NCBI GenBank assembly: GCA_018713905.1
Contig: DVOC01000067.1
Location: 1 to 37,839 of the forward strand
Reading direction: 5' to 3'
Source: Candidatus Fimimonas merdipullorum
Lineage (GTDB): Bacteria; Bacillota; Clostridia; Christensenellales; CAG-314
DNA length: 37,839 bases
Below the pieces are notes generated by a model. It saw only the letters and a list, made by a program, of their open reading frames with translations. It was not told the DNA's origin and made no database searches. Positions 14,983 to 23,765 of the stretch are shown one piece after another. Position 1 is the first letter of the stretch. Each line of letters opens with the position of its first letter. The translations under genes were made by a program, and so were the position numbers.

Positions 14983-15969
14983 ATGATTTTCAACAAAATT
15001 TTGTCCCTGTCGGCACACAACTGGAAGGTAATGCTGAAAGCGCTGTTCTGTCAGGTGGTGATACTTGCCCTTATACTTGCGCTGGGCTTTTTGGTGTTCG
15101 GCGGCGTGCTGGACGAATTGGTAAAGGTGGTTCAGGCAGGCGGCTGGGGAGATTTTATCTCCGAAACGGTGATAAGCATAAGCGACGGCACCTTTTCCGG
15201 CACGGCTTTTTCCGGCAGTCTTGCCTACTGCATAGAGCAGACGCGCGCGGCAATAGAGTCTATCCCCAACATGTGGGACAGGATAGAGTGGTCGTATATC
15301 TCGGTGATAGTGCTGTTTTTGGTGTACCGCATGCTGGTGTCCTTCTCCGATGTGCCGGTAAGCTTTCAGCTGTACGAATACATGACTTCCAACACGGCGC
15401 GTCCCTTCACGTGGTATTTCGTCAAAAAATTCGGTGAAAGCTGCCGCTTCGTGCTGCTGCAAACGGTAATAAGCGTGCTGCTGGATCTGCTCATCGTGAC
15501 GGGCGGCGTCACCATCTGTCTTGTTTTCGTCACCATGCTCAAATGGTGGACGATAATCCCCGGCATACTGATAACGGTGTTTTTGTACTCTATGCGTCAG
15601 GCGTACTGCGCCTTCTGGCTGCCCTCGATAGCGACGGAAAACATGGGCATACGCCAATCGCTGATAAACGGACTTACCGTCATTCCCAAGCGCTTCTGGC
15701 GCGTATTTTGGAAAACCTTTCTGATAATCGTGGTAATGGCGGCAATTACGGTGGTATCCGTTGTTTTCTTGGACGACTATGTGGCAAAACTTATACTGGC
15801 AACCGTGCCCAATCTGTGTCTGTTTTTCCTGCTGAAATGCGTCAACATGGCGGAATATTTCGAGGCTACGGAGCGCCCCTACTTTTTCAAGACGGTGTAC
15901 GTCGAGGGCACCGACCGCTACAACAGACGCAAGCAGCGTCTGGAACGTAAAAACAGGGGCAAAAACTGA
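14983..15969 (+). CDS. Polytopic membrane protein of unknown function
   Basis: This 328-residue protein starts at ATG 14983 behind GAGGGAGGCGCAAAA. Hydrophobic segments lie near residues 18-42, 105-125, 163-190, 195-215, 245-265 and 270-285. Between them is 'RQSLINGLTVIPKRFWRVFW', a basic-aromatic segment like those in the two other membrane proteins of this window. The C-terminus is a basic tail rich in Arg and Lys ('NRRKQRLERKNRGKN'). No family is recognised. It is co-transcribed with the preceding gene. No strong terminator follows; a 6-bp hairpin lies near 16013-16029. Confidence 0.8.
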   Translation: MIFNKILSLSAHNWKVMLKALFCQVVILALILALGFLVFGGVLDELVKVVQAGGWGDFISETVISISDGTFSGTAFSGSLAYCIEQTRAAIESIPNMWDRIEWSYISVIVLFLVYRMLVSFSDVPVSFQLYEYMTSNTARPFTWYFVKKFGESCRFVLLQTVISVLLDLLIVTGGVTICLVFVTMLKWWTIIPGILITVFLYSMRQAYCAFWLPSIATENMGIRQSLINGLTVIPKRFWRVFWKTFLIIVVMAAITVVSVVFLDDYVAKLILATVPNLCLFFLLKCVNMAEYFEATERPYFFKTVYVEGTDRYNRRKQRLERKNRGKN

Positions 15970-16164
15970 CTTGCGCGTCTTTTTTGTATTGTGCGTGACA
16001 AGATAAGCAACTTAAAAGGCGAAAAGCCTTTGGCTCTGCGGAGCAAATAAATCGCAAATGCGGCAGAAAGCGTGGCGCAAATGCGGCAAAAAATAATATT
16101 GTAGACGCAAAACCAACTTGCGGCGACGCCGTCAGGTTGACTTTTGCGCTGTAAAGAGGTGTAA

Positions 16165-18081
16165 ATGAAAAATAAAAACGTAAAGGGCGCGGGCGGCGCA
16201 AAACAGCGCAAGCAGGCGCAGAGCCGCGCTCCCCAAAAGGCAAAAAAAGGCGGGGCAAATCCGCAGCAATACGCTCAGGCTAAAAAAGCCGCCCGCCGAC
16301 AAAACGTCGGTCAGGGCAAAAACAATGCCGCCGCGCCGTTGCAGGCGCAAAACGTGCAGGCTACGCAGCGCGCCCGCAGTCAGCGGCGCACCGTGCTGGG
16401 CTACGGCGGTCCCAAGGGCAATCTGAAAGTCATTTTCCTTGGCGGCGTAGGGGAAATAGGCAAGAACATGACGGTGTTCGAATACGGCGACAGCATGGTG
16501 ATAGTGGACGTCGGGATGTCCTTCCCCGGCAGCGATATGCCCGGCGTGGACGTCGTCATTCCGGATTTTTCCTACGTGGTGCAAAACAGAAAGAAGCTGA
16601 AAGCCATTTTGCTTACCCACGGACACGAAGACCACATCGGGGCAATTGCATATCTGGTGAAGGCTCTCGGCGGCAAGGTGGACGTGTACGGTTCCAAGCT
16701 GACGCTGGCATTGGTGGAAAACAAGCTTGCCGAGCATAGCGTAATAGACAAGGTTAACCTTGTGGCTGTGGCGGACAAAAGCGTCGTCATGCTGGACGAC
16801 TTCACGGCGGAATTTATACACGTATCTCACTCGGTGGCGGGCAGCCTTGCAATATGCTTGCGCACTCCCGTGGGCGTGGTGCTGCACACCGGCGACTTCA
16901 AAATAGACTACACGCCGTTGGGCAACGAAATAATGAACCTCAACCGCATTGCGGAGGTGGGCAAGCAGGGCGTACTGCTGCTGATGAGCGAATCCACCAA
17001 CGTGGAAAAAACCGGCTACACCATGAGCGAGTCGGTGGTGGAAGACACCATGAACAAGGTGTTCCAAGACGCCAAAGGGCGCAGGATAATTGTAGCCACC
17101 TTTGCCTCCAACGTGGACAGGATAGGCATGGTGATAGACCTTGCGCGGCGGTACAAGCGCAAAATAGCCCTTTCGGGCAGAAGCATGCTCAAATACGTGG
17201 AAACCGCCTGCCGCGTGGGGCAGATGTCTGTGGATCACGATATGTTCGTGGACGTGGATAGGGTAAACAGCATAGAAGACGGCAGACTTGTCATACTGTC
17301 TACCGGCAGTCAGGGCGAGCCGATGTCGGCGCTGACGCGCATGGCAAGCGGCGAATTTAACAAGGTGCACATAGGAAGCAACGACACCATAGTCATTTCC
17401 GCATCTCCCATCCCCGGCAACGAAAAGGACGTATACAACGTTATAAACAAGCTGTACAGGCTGGGCGCCATGGTGGTGTATTCGGCGCTGTCGGCGGTGC
17501 ACGTTTCGGGGCACGCCTGCCAAGAGGAACTCAAGCTTATCTACACCTTGGTAAAGCCCCGCTACTTCATTCCCATTCACGGCGAATATCGTCACTTAAA
17601 ACAGCACGCAATGCTGGTGGAAAAGCTGGGGCACAGCCGCGGCAACGTCATCATTCCGGAAATAGGCGACTGCGTAGAGGTCTCCCAAACCACCTTCAAG
17701 GTGGCGGGTAGCGTGCAAAGCGGCAACGTGATGGTGGACGGTCTGGGCGTGGGCGACGTGGGCAACGTCGTCATAAAGGACAGGCTTTCTCTGGCGGAAG
17801 AGGGTATTCTGGTGTGCAGCGTGGCGCTGGACAAGCGCAAGCAGCAACTGGCTTCGGCGGTGGAAATTGCAAGCAGGGGCTGCTTCTTTGCCGGCGACGG
17901 CAACGCCGACCACCTTGTGGACGAACTGAAAAAGGCAATAACGGGCGAGCTGCTGGACACTCTGCGCCATGCTACGTCCGTTGCGGCGATAAAATCTGCC
18001 GTGCAGCATGCGGCTAAAAGGTATTTCCGCACCAAATACAAGCGCAACCCCGTAGTGCTTACGATAGTGCTGGAAGTATGA
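16165..18081 (+). CDS. rnj: Ribonuclease J with a basic N-terminal extension
   Basis: RNase J is a metallo-beta-lactamase/beta-CASP nuclease with 5'-3' exonuclease and endonuclease activity in mRNA turnover and rRNA maturation. This 638-residue protein shows the metal motif THGHEDHIG (H152, H154, D156, H157), the second metal region 'FIHVSHSVAGSLAI', the 'HTGDFKID' motif, the beta-CASP 'STGSQGEPMSALTRMASGEF' block and 'IPIHGEYRHL' near the C-terminal region. The catalytic set is complete. The first 75 residues are a low-complexity Lys/Arg/Gln/Ala extension, which accounts for its excess over the usual 550-560 residues; such tails can bind RNA. The RBS is AAAGAGGTGTAA. Its stop overlaps the ATG of trmR (ATGA), so the two are coupled. 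Confidence 0.95.
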   Translation: MKNKNVKGAGGAKQRKQAQSRAPQKAKKGGANPQQYAQAKKAARRQNVGQGKNNAAAPLQAQNVQATQRARSQRRTVLGYGGPKGNLKVIFLGGVGEIGKNMTVFEYGDSMVIVDVGMSFPGSDMPGVDVVIPDFSYVVQNRKKLKAILLTHGHEDHIGAIAYLVKALGGKVDVYGSKLTLALVENKLAEHSVIDKVNLVAVADKSVVMLDDFTAEFIHVSHSVAGSLAICLRTPVGVVLHTGDFKIDYTPLGNEIMNLNRIAEVGKQGVLLLMSESTNVEKTGYTMSESVVEDTMNKVFQDAKGRRIIVATFASNVDRIGMVIDLARRYKRKIALSGRSMLKYVETACRVGQMSVDHDMFVDVDRVNSIEDGRLVILSTGSQGEPMSALTRMASGEFNKVHIGSNDTIVISASPIPGNEKDVYNVINKLYRLGAMVVYSALSAVHVSGHACQEELKLIYTLVKPRYFIPIHGEYRHLKQHAMLVEKLGHSRGNVIIPEIGDCVEVSQTTFKVAGSVQSGNVMVDGLGVGDVGNVVIKDRLSLAEEGILVCSVALDKRKQQLASAVEIASRGCFFAGDGNADHLVDELKKAITGELLDTLRHATSVAAIKSAVQHAAKRYFRTKYKRNPVVLTIVLEV

Positions 18082-18662
18082 CGGCAAAGCTGCAGGAAAT
18101 ACTGCGCTTTGCCCGCAGCAGACATATTCCCGTCATGCCGGACGACACAAAGGAGCTGCTGTACAAATTGGCAAAGCAGCACCGTCCCAAGCGCATTCTG
18201 GAAATTGGCACAGCCATAGGTTACAGCGGCATAGTGCTGCTTACCGCCAGTCCGCACGCCACGTTGAACACCATCGAGTTTGACGAGGAACGCGCGGAAA
18301 TGGCGCGCAGAAACTTTGCCGACGCGGGGGTGTACGACAGGGTAAACCTGTTTGTAGGGGACGCCAAGGAGATAGTTCCGCAACTTACGGGACAGTACGA
18401 CTTTATATTTATGGACGGCCCCAAGGGACAGTACGAGGTGTTTTTGCCCTATTTAGAGGAAGTGCTGCAAAGGGGTGGCATATTGGTTTGCGACAACGTG
18501 TTGTACAAAGGATTGGTGGAGCATATCCCCGACAAACGGCACAAGCACATAACCGTTGCCCGCAACCTCAACTCCTTTCTGCACCGAATAACCGCCGACG
18601 ACAGTCTGGAAACGACTGTCTACCGCATTGGCGACGGCGTAAGCGTAACGCGCAAGAAGTGA
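18078..18662 (+). CDS. trmR: TrmR-like tRNA 5-hydroxyuridine O-methyltransferase
   Basis: This 194-residue protein is a class I SAM-dependent O-methyltransferase. The SAM motif 'LEIGTAIGYSG' is at 41-51, an acidic motif 'NTIEFDEERAEMAR' follows, and the metal/substrate loop 'DFIFMDGPKGQYEVFLP' is typical of the caffeoyl-CoA/YrrM group. In Bacillus subtilis YrrM (TrmR) methylates 5-hydroxyuridine at wobble position 34 to 5-methoxyuridine, and its gene sits next to the U32 proteins TrhP1/TrhP2 that help make ho5U. Here a TrhP-like gene follows about 800 bp downstream on the same strand, which supports TrmR over another O-methyltransferase. The start ATG overlaps the rnj stop. Confidence 0.8.
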   Translation: MTAKLQEILRFARSRHIPVMPDDTKELLYKLAKQHRPKRILEIGTAIGYSGIVLLTASPHATLNTIEFDEERAEMARRNFADAGVYDRVNLFVGDAKEIVPQLTGQYDFIFMDGPKGQYEVFLPYLEEVLQRGGILVCDNVLYKGLVEHIPDKRHKHITVARNLNSFLHRITADDSLETTVYRIGDGVSVTRKK

Positions 18663-18711
18663 CGGTGCGTGACGGCGCAAAAGGTTACAACGCGTTCCCT
18701 CCCGTTTTCGC

Positions 18712-18904
18712 AATAGTTACGCGGGACAAAAGCGTATCTGCGTTGCCGTTATTATTGCGCAACTTTTGCAATCGTTTGGTAGTGCAAGCAGTAAGACTTG
18801 TTTTTATAATAGTTACGCTGGGCGAAAGCGTACCCGCGTTGCTTGCTTCCGCTGCACAGCATTTGCAATTGTTTCATAGGACAAGCAATAAGAAAATACT
18901 GTTT
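18712..18904. repeat. Two tandem copies of a 96-bp diverged repeat in the trmR-trhP gap
   Basis: AATAGTTACGCGGGACAAAA begins copy 1 at 18712 and AATAGTTACGCTGGGCGAAA begins copy 2 at 18808. Both continue with AGCGTA.C.GCGTTGC, a TTTGCAAT.GTTT segment and GCAAGCA.TAAGA. The gap 18663-19456 (794 bp) holds no convincing gene; a near-palindrome ACGTATCGGCCGTATACGT lies at about 18979-18997. The same 96-bp period recurs at 30083/30179. Confidence 0.65.
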
Positions 18905-19456
18905 TGAGTATACTGTCGCATGCGCAATTATACTTGTATTGTCGCAACGGCAAATTGCATTTCAATTGCCACAGCCTGACGTATCGGCCGTATACGTTCA
19001 CTCCCGACTTCGGGCATAAGTAAGGCGTTTTTGCCGGGCAGGCGAGTTTTTGCAACTGCGGCGGCGTATAACCGTTTTATCCCATGCCTTGAAAGAAACT
19101 TTTCAGCCGCGCAAAAGCTATTTAGCGACGGAATTTATTTCAAGCGTCGGAGAGGCGTTTTTCCGAGCGGTGGTGGCGTAAATATACAAAACCCTGCCAA
19201 TCGAAAACTCTTTTGAAATGGTGCGGGAAAGGCAATTTTCTTTGTGCGGAGGCGGCTTGTTCTCAACAGTCTTGAACAGCGCCGCGGCGGCGGTGCGGCA
19301 AATTCGGTTCCAGCCCATGCATAGGTAAGTAAAAGAGATTGCTTCATATGCGGGCAGCATAAAGGGTAATTGGTTTTGACGGGCAATTCGCATTTCGTCC
19401 TCTGCGCACGGCGTTTTGCCGCAATTACTGCGAAAATTATATTTTTACAGAATACT

Positions 19457-20674
19457 ATGACAGACATAACAAGCAAAAAACCTGAATTATTGGCGCCTGC
19501 CGGCAATATGGAGAAGCTGAAAACGGCTTTTCACTTCGGCGCGGACGCGGTGTACCTTGCTGGGAAAAAGTACGGTCTGCGCGCCTATTCGGACAATTTT
19601 ACTCCCGACGAAATGGCAGAGGGCATAAAAATTGCCCATTCGCTGGGCAAAAAGGTGTACGTCACACTCAACGTTTTTGCCAAAAATTCCGATTTTGAGG
19701 GGTTAGACAGCTACCTTGCCTTTTTGGAAGAGTGCGAGGCCGACGGCGTGCTGATAAGCGACTTGGGAGTATTCGCCTATGCGAAAAGCCGTTGCAAACT
19801 GCCGATGCACGTTTCCACTCAGGCAAACACCACAAACGCCTTTGCCGTAAAAGCGTGGCGGGATATGGGCGCAAGCAGGGTGGTGCTTGCACGCGAGCTT
19901 TCCCTTGGCGATATCAAAGACATACACGCCGCCTGTCCCGAAGTGGAACTTGAGTGCTTCGTTCACGGCGCCATGTGCATAAGTTACAGCGGCAGATGTC
20001 TGCTTTCCAACTATCTCACTCACCGCGACGGCAACAGGGGCGAATGCGTTCAGGCGTGCCGTTGGAAGTGGACTGTCAGAGAAATTTCCCGCGAGGATAA
20101 TTTGCCGGTAGAGGAAGACGAAAGGGGTACGTACGTTTTCAATTCCAAGGATCTGAACCTCTTGCCCTATCTGCCTCGGCTGATACAAGCGGGGGTATGT
20201 TCCTTCAAAATCGAGGGCAGAATGAAATCTCCCTTCTACGTGGCCACCGCCGTAAACGCCTATCGTCGTGCGCTGGACAGTATCAGCCGCGGCGAGTTTA
20301 CCGCCGAGAGGGTAAAGACGCTTATGTCCGAACTGGACAAGGCTTCTCACCGACAGTACACGACGGGCTTTTGCTTTGACGAGGAGCAAAGCCGCCAGTA
20401 CTACGAGGACAGCAAGGCGGTGGAGGAATACAAGTTTGTCGCCGTGGTCAAGGGGTACGAAAAGGGTGTCGTTACGGTGGAGCAGCGCAACAGGTTTTGC
20501 GACGGCGACGTGCTGGAAGTTCTTTCCCCCTCTGCCGAGGGCAGCTTTGTGGTAAAAAATATCACCGACCAAGAGGGCAGTGGCGTCACCGTGGCAAACA
20601 GAGTGCAGCAAACGCTGTCCTTCCCCTGCCCCTACCCCCTTTCGGCAGGGGATATACTGCGCCGCAAAAACTGA
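19457..20674 (+). CDS. trhP: U32-family protein, TrhP-like tRNA hydroxylation factor
   Basis: This 405-residue protein starts at ATG 19457 ('MTDITSKKPELLAPAG'). The longer in-frame start at 19370 would add a non-conserved leader. The SD is weak. The U32 signature is clear: 'ECFVHGAMCISYSGRCLLS' (166-184). Cysteines C174, C181, C197 and C201 are placed as in members that bind an iron-sulfur cluster. U32 proteins of the TrhP group act with prephenate to hydroxylate uridine 34 of certain tRNAs (ho5U); TrmR then methylates it. Older annotation calls these collagenase-like peptidases, which is less likely here given trmR nearby. Gene ends before a strong terminator. Confidence 0.85.
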   Translation: MTDITSKKPELLAPAGNMEKLKTAFHFGADAVYLAGKKYGLRAYSDNFTPDEMAEGIKIAHSLGKKVYVTLNVFAKNSDFEGLDSYLAFLEECEADGVLISDLGVFAYAKSRCKLPMHVSTQANTTNAFAVKAWRDMGASRVVLARELSLGDIKDIHAACPEVELECFVHGAMCISYSGRCLLSNYLTHRDGNRGECVQACRWKWTVREISREDNLPVEEDERGTYVFNSKDLNLLPYLPRLIQAGVCSFKIEGRMKSPFYVATAVNAYRRALDSISRGEFTAERVKTLMSELDKASHRQYTTGFCFDEEQSRQYYEDSKAVEEYKFVAVVKGYEKGVVTVEQRNRFCDGDVLEVLSPSAEGSFVVKNITDQEGSGVTVANRVQQTLSFPCPYPLSAGDILRRKN

Positions 20675-20705
20675 CGAAGCGGACGCAAAAGTGCGTCTGC
20701 AAAAT

Positions 20706-20733
20706 AAAAGACGGAGCTTTCCGTCTTTTTTTT
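20706..20733 (+). terminator. Terminator after trhP, possibly bidirectional
   Basis: A 10-bp perfect stem, AAAAGACGGA with TCCGTCTTTT, has loop GCTT and is followed by U-rich sequence on the plus strand. The minus strand reading also ends in T-rich sequence, so it could stop the dapB operon as well. Confidence 0.9.
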
Positions 20734-20748
20734 GTTGCGGTGGTTGGC

Positions 20749-20798
20749 GTACTATGATAGTTTTGCTCGCCTGGTACTATGATAGTTTTGCTCGCCTG
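20749..20798. repeat. Perfect 25-bp tandem duplication
   Basis: The unit GTACTATGATAGTTTTGCTC plus GCCTG occurs twice without mismatch, at 20749-20773 and 20774-20798, between the trhP terminator and the 3' end of dapB. Perfect identity suggests a recent slippage or duplication event. Confidence 0.85.
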
Positions 20799-20949
20799 AT
20801 TATTCCGTTTTATTGGCTTCGTTTATTCTGTTGCGGCGCCGTTACCTTTTGGCTTTCTCTTTGCAGGGCGTGGCGTTGCGACATGCGTCGGGCGGTCATC
20901 GGCAGGGCTATAAATGAGGTCAAGACATATCCTCGGCAGTTCGGCGCAG

Positions 20950-21585
20950 TCAGCGTTTGGGTGCCGTACCGTTTTTGCAGAGCTTTTCAAACAGCTCTTC
21001 CGCGCACAATATGGCGCCCAAGGCAAAAATATCGGCGTTTTCCGCTTGGTGAATTACGGTAATGCTTTCCCCCTGCGTGGCAAAAACCACCTCGTGTCTG
21101 CCCAAGTTGCTGCCGCAGCGCAGCGAGTGAAAGGTCACCTTGCGGGTGCCGTTGCGCATTACGTCGCACCCCAACGTCTTTGCCGTGCCGCTGGGGGCGT
21201 CCTGTTTGCCCTTTCTGTGCGTTTCCACGATTTCGCAGTCCCAATTAAGCGAAGCGAGCAAGCGGCACACTTGCCGCATTGCCGCTATGCCTCTGCTGAA
21301 ATTGCTCTTTGCCTGCACCGGTACGCTTTCCGAAAGGTCGTCTACAAGCTTTTGCTGCTGCGGCGTTCTGCCCGTCACGCCGCTTACCAGCGGACAGCGG
21401 TGCAGCAGGCAGTAACGGCAAACTTCTTCCGTTGCCTGCGGCAGCGAAAAGTCAATAACTACGTCGGCTCGTTCCTCTTTGACGTCCGCCGCCTCAAAGG
21501 GTAGCACAAGGTGACCTCTTTCGCGCGCCAAAACGCACACTCTCCTTCCTATGCGCCCGCCGCTTCCGAAAACAGCTATTTTCAT
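20950..21585 (-). CDS. dapB: 4-hydroxy-tetrahydrodipicolinate reductase
   Basis: DapB reduces the DapA product with NAD(P)H in diaminopimelate/lysine synthesis. The 211-residue protein starts at ATG 21585 behind GGGAGAGGCAAA. It has a Rossmann turn GSGGRIG (7-13), 'VVIDFSLPQAT' (46-52 region), 'LVSGVTGRTPQQ', 'QAKSNFSRGI', and the catalytic block 'ETHRKGKQDAPSGTA' (121-135) with H123 and K127. It is shorter than the common 240-270-residue form, like compact DapBs in some other lineages, but all core motifs are present. It is last in the asd-dapA-dapB operon, 112 bp after dapA. Confidence 0.9.
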   Translation of the reverse strand: MKIAVFGSGGRIGRRVCVLARERGHLVLPFEAADVKEERADVVIDFSLPQATEEVCRYCLLHRCPLVSGVTGRTPQQQKLVDDLSESVPVQAKSNFSRGIAAMRQVCRLLASLNWDCEIVETHRKGKQDAPSGTAKTLGCDVMRNGTRKVTFHSLRCGSNLGRHEVVFATQGESITVIHQAENADIFALGAILCAEELFEKLCKNGTAPKR

Positions 21586-21697
21586 TTTGCCTCTCCCTTT
21601 ACAATTTGTGGCATTGCCGTATTTTCTGTAACTGAAAATACTTCTTGTGCAAACAGCGGCGCTGATTTTTTGTCCGGACGGGCAATCCGTGCGTCCC

Positions 21698-22558
21698 TCA
21701 ACGGACGTATTGCCAAAATCTGCCAAAAGCGTCGTCGCAAAGCTTTCTTGTGCGCTCCGTCGCCGCCGTCAGCGGCAGACGAGGCGAGCAGTCCCTGAAC
21801 ACCCCCAGTTTTTGCAGCACGTACTTTATGGGAATAGGGTTTTTCTGTACAAAGCAGGCTTTTGACAGATGAAAAAACGCCTGCCGATCCTGCGGAGCAA
21901 ATTCTTCATTTGTCACAAAATTTTCACAACGGTGCGTATTTTTCTGCACATTTTTGTCTAAAAAATTTTGTTCCGCCCGTTTTGTCAGCAGCGGTGCGGC
22001 GTTGGCAAGCACCGACACTATCCCAACGGCGCCCGCCTCGGCAAAGTTAAGTATATTCACCTCGTCGCCGCAAAGCAGTTTTCCCTTGTACTTTGCAAAC
22101 CTGTCCCCCTTTCCCGCGTCCTTTATCCACCTTACGCATTTCGGCACGCTATGCAGGGGAACGTCGTAGCCGCAGCGGGCGGGCGCGTTGTACAACATTA
22201 CGGGCAGACCGCACCTTTCGGCAATTCTTTCCACGTGCAGCAGGTAGCCTTCGTCGGTACACCCGAAAAAGGCGGGCGGGGTTATCATAATGCCCTCCGC
22301 CCCCTGCCTTGCAAATTTTTCGGCGGCGCGACTTGCCTTGTCGGTGCCCCCGCTTACAGCCGCCCAAACGGGCTTGCCGCTGCCTTTGCACATATCCACA
22401 AGGCGCAGGCTTTCCTCTGCCGACAGCAGTTCCCCCTCCCCCGTTGTACCGCAGCAAAGCAGAGCGTCGGCGTGCCGTTGTCCTTGCAGCAGTCGCTCAA
22501 AGCTTTCTTCGTCCACCTTATCATTCCAAAAGGGGGTTGCCAAAGCCGTCATCAGCAT
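21698..22558 (-). CDS. dapA: 4-hydroxy-tetrahydrodipicolinate synthase
   Basis: DapA condenses pyruvate with aspartate semialdehyde. The 286-residue TIM-barrel protein shows 'ALATPF' at the N-terminus, CGTTGEGE (36-43; T38/T39 of the catalytic relay), 'YNAPARCGYDVP' with Y123, and the Schiff-base lysine K146 in 'VRWIKDAGKGD'. 'GDEVNILNFAEAGAVGIVSV' follows as expected. Two ATGs (22558 and 22552) are possible; the second overlaps the asd stop as TGATG. Coupling to asd and dapB confirms the pathway role. Product feeds peptidoglycan as well as lysine. Confidence 0.93.
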   Translation of the reverse strand: MLMTALATPFWNDKVDEESFERLLQGQRHADALLCCGTTGEGELLSAEESLRLVDMCKGSGKPVWAAVSGGTDKASRAAEKFARQGAEGIMITPPAFFGCTDEGYLLHVERIAERCGLPVMLYNAPARCGYDVPLHSVPKCVRWIKDAGKGDRFAKYKGKLLCGDEVNILNFAEAGAVGIVSVLANAAPLLTKRAEQNFLDKNVQKNTHRCENFVTNEEFAPQDRQAFFHLSKACFVQKNPIPIKYVLQKLGVFRDCSPRLPLTAATERTRKLCDDAFGRFWQYVR

Positions 22559-23493
22559 TTGTTGTTCTCCATTGCGATACGCAAAATTTCAAATGCATTG
22601 TACGCCGCCCCCGTCAGCAGATTGTCCGCCACCACAAACATATTCAGCCTGTTTCGGAATTTGGACAGCCTGCCCACGCCTACCACGTGTGTGTGCCGCA
22701 ACGCCAGCGGCTGGGGCAGCCCCTGCCTGTAAAGCAAAAGGTCTTTTCCGGTAAACATATCGCAAACCTTATCCAAATCAAAGCTTTGGCTCAGCGCAAC
22801 GCTTACGAAGGCGCAATGCCCCACGCTTACCGGCACTCTGGCGCAAAAGCTGTTTACTTCCAGCTGTTTTTCGTGCAATATCTTGGGCAGCTCCAGCCGC
22901 AGCTTCTGTTCTTCCGTAGTGGTGCCGTCGGGCAGAAGCTCGCCTATTTGTCCGATGACGTTGTCGCACAGGGGGTGAGCGAAGGCTTTAAGCTTGCCGT
23001 AGCCGCGCTTTTGCCGCAAATCGGCAAGTCCCTCTCTGCCCGCGCCGCTTGCCGCCTGAAAGGTGACGGCGGTAACTTCCTCTATGCCGAGGCTTTTTAC
23101 GCAGTTTAAGGCAATGGCTATCTGAATGGCGGTGCAGTTGGGGTTGGCGATAACCTTGCACCGTCCCACGTCGCCGCCGTTCACCTTGGGCACCACCAAC
23201 GGCACGTCGCGGTGCATGCGAAAGGCGCAGCTGTTGTCTATGCACACCGCGCCGTTAAGCGCGGCTTTCGGCACAAGCCTGCGCGAAGTCTGCTCGTCGG
23301 TGAAAAACATTGCGTATTCGCAGCTTTTGTCAAGCGCCTCCTCTCCCTCTACAACGTAGGTCTTGCCTGCCAGCGTCACGCGGGTGCCGACGGTGCTTTT
23401 GCCTATCAGACGCAAGCGGGGCAGCTTGTCGGCAACTATGTCGCAAAAGGCGCTGCCCGTCAGTCCGCTTGCGCCCACAACGGCAACCGTCAT
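22552..23493 (-). CDS. asd: Aspartate-semialdehyde dehydrogenase
   Basis: Asd reduces aspartyl phosphate to aspartate semialdehyde, the substrate of DapA. The 313-residue protein starts at ATG 23493 behind GCAGGAGATTTCT. The longer open frame upstream (to 23634) is basic repeat-derived sequence. It has the NADP turn 'VVGASGLTGSAF', catalytic C120 in 'ANPNCTAIQIAIAL', 'FQAASGAGREG', and the active-site H226 in 'CARVPVSVGHCAF'. It is first gene of the asd-dapA-dapB operon. I looked for a lysine riboswitch upstream and saw none. Confidence 0.93.
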   Translation of the reverse strand: MTVAVVGASGLTGSAFCDIVADKLPRLRLIGKSTVGTRVTLAGKTYVVEGEEALDKSCEYAMFFTDEQTSRRLVPKAALNGAVCIDNSCAFRMHRDVPLVVPKVNGGDVGRCKVIANPNCTAIQIAIALNCVKSLGIEEVTAVTFQAASGAGREGLADLRQKRGYGKLKAFAHPLCDNVIGQIGELLPDGTTTEEQKLRLELPKILHEKQLEVNSFCARVPVSVGHCAFVSVALSQSFDLDKVCDMFTGKDLLLYRQGLPQPLALRHTHVVGVGRLSKFRNRLNMFVVADNLLTGAAYNAFEILRIAMENNKC

Positions 23494-23765
23494 AGAAATC
23501 TCCTGCAATAGCATATTGGCTTTTTTGCCGAATAATGCCTGTGCCGCCCGCCGTTTCGTGCGCGTCTGACGGCGGCGAATGTCCCTGCGCCTTGCCGCAG
23601 TACAAAAGCGGCGAGAGGTGGGGCATTGTTTCAACGTGCGGAAGGTGGCGCGTTGTTTTTGCCGACGGCAAAAATGCGCTTATGAGGGGGGGAATGGCTA
23701 TACACCGGTTTTTCGCCGCAGAAAAGCCACGCGACGGAGCGGGCGCAAGGTCTGCCTGTTTCCCG

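Noticed and set aside
16132-17595. Minus-strand open frame of about 487 codons opposite RNase J
   Set aside because: Antisense shadow; composition is His/Val-rich and the plus strand has all RNase J motifs.
23494-23700. Lysine riboswitch upstream of asd-dapA-dapB
   Set aside because: I could not find the conserved core or a terminator/antiterminator; the sequence looks like intergenic repeat material.
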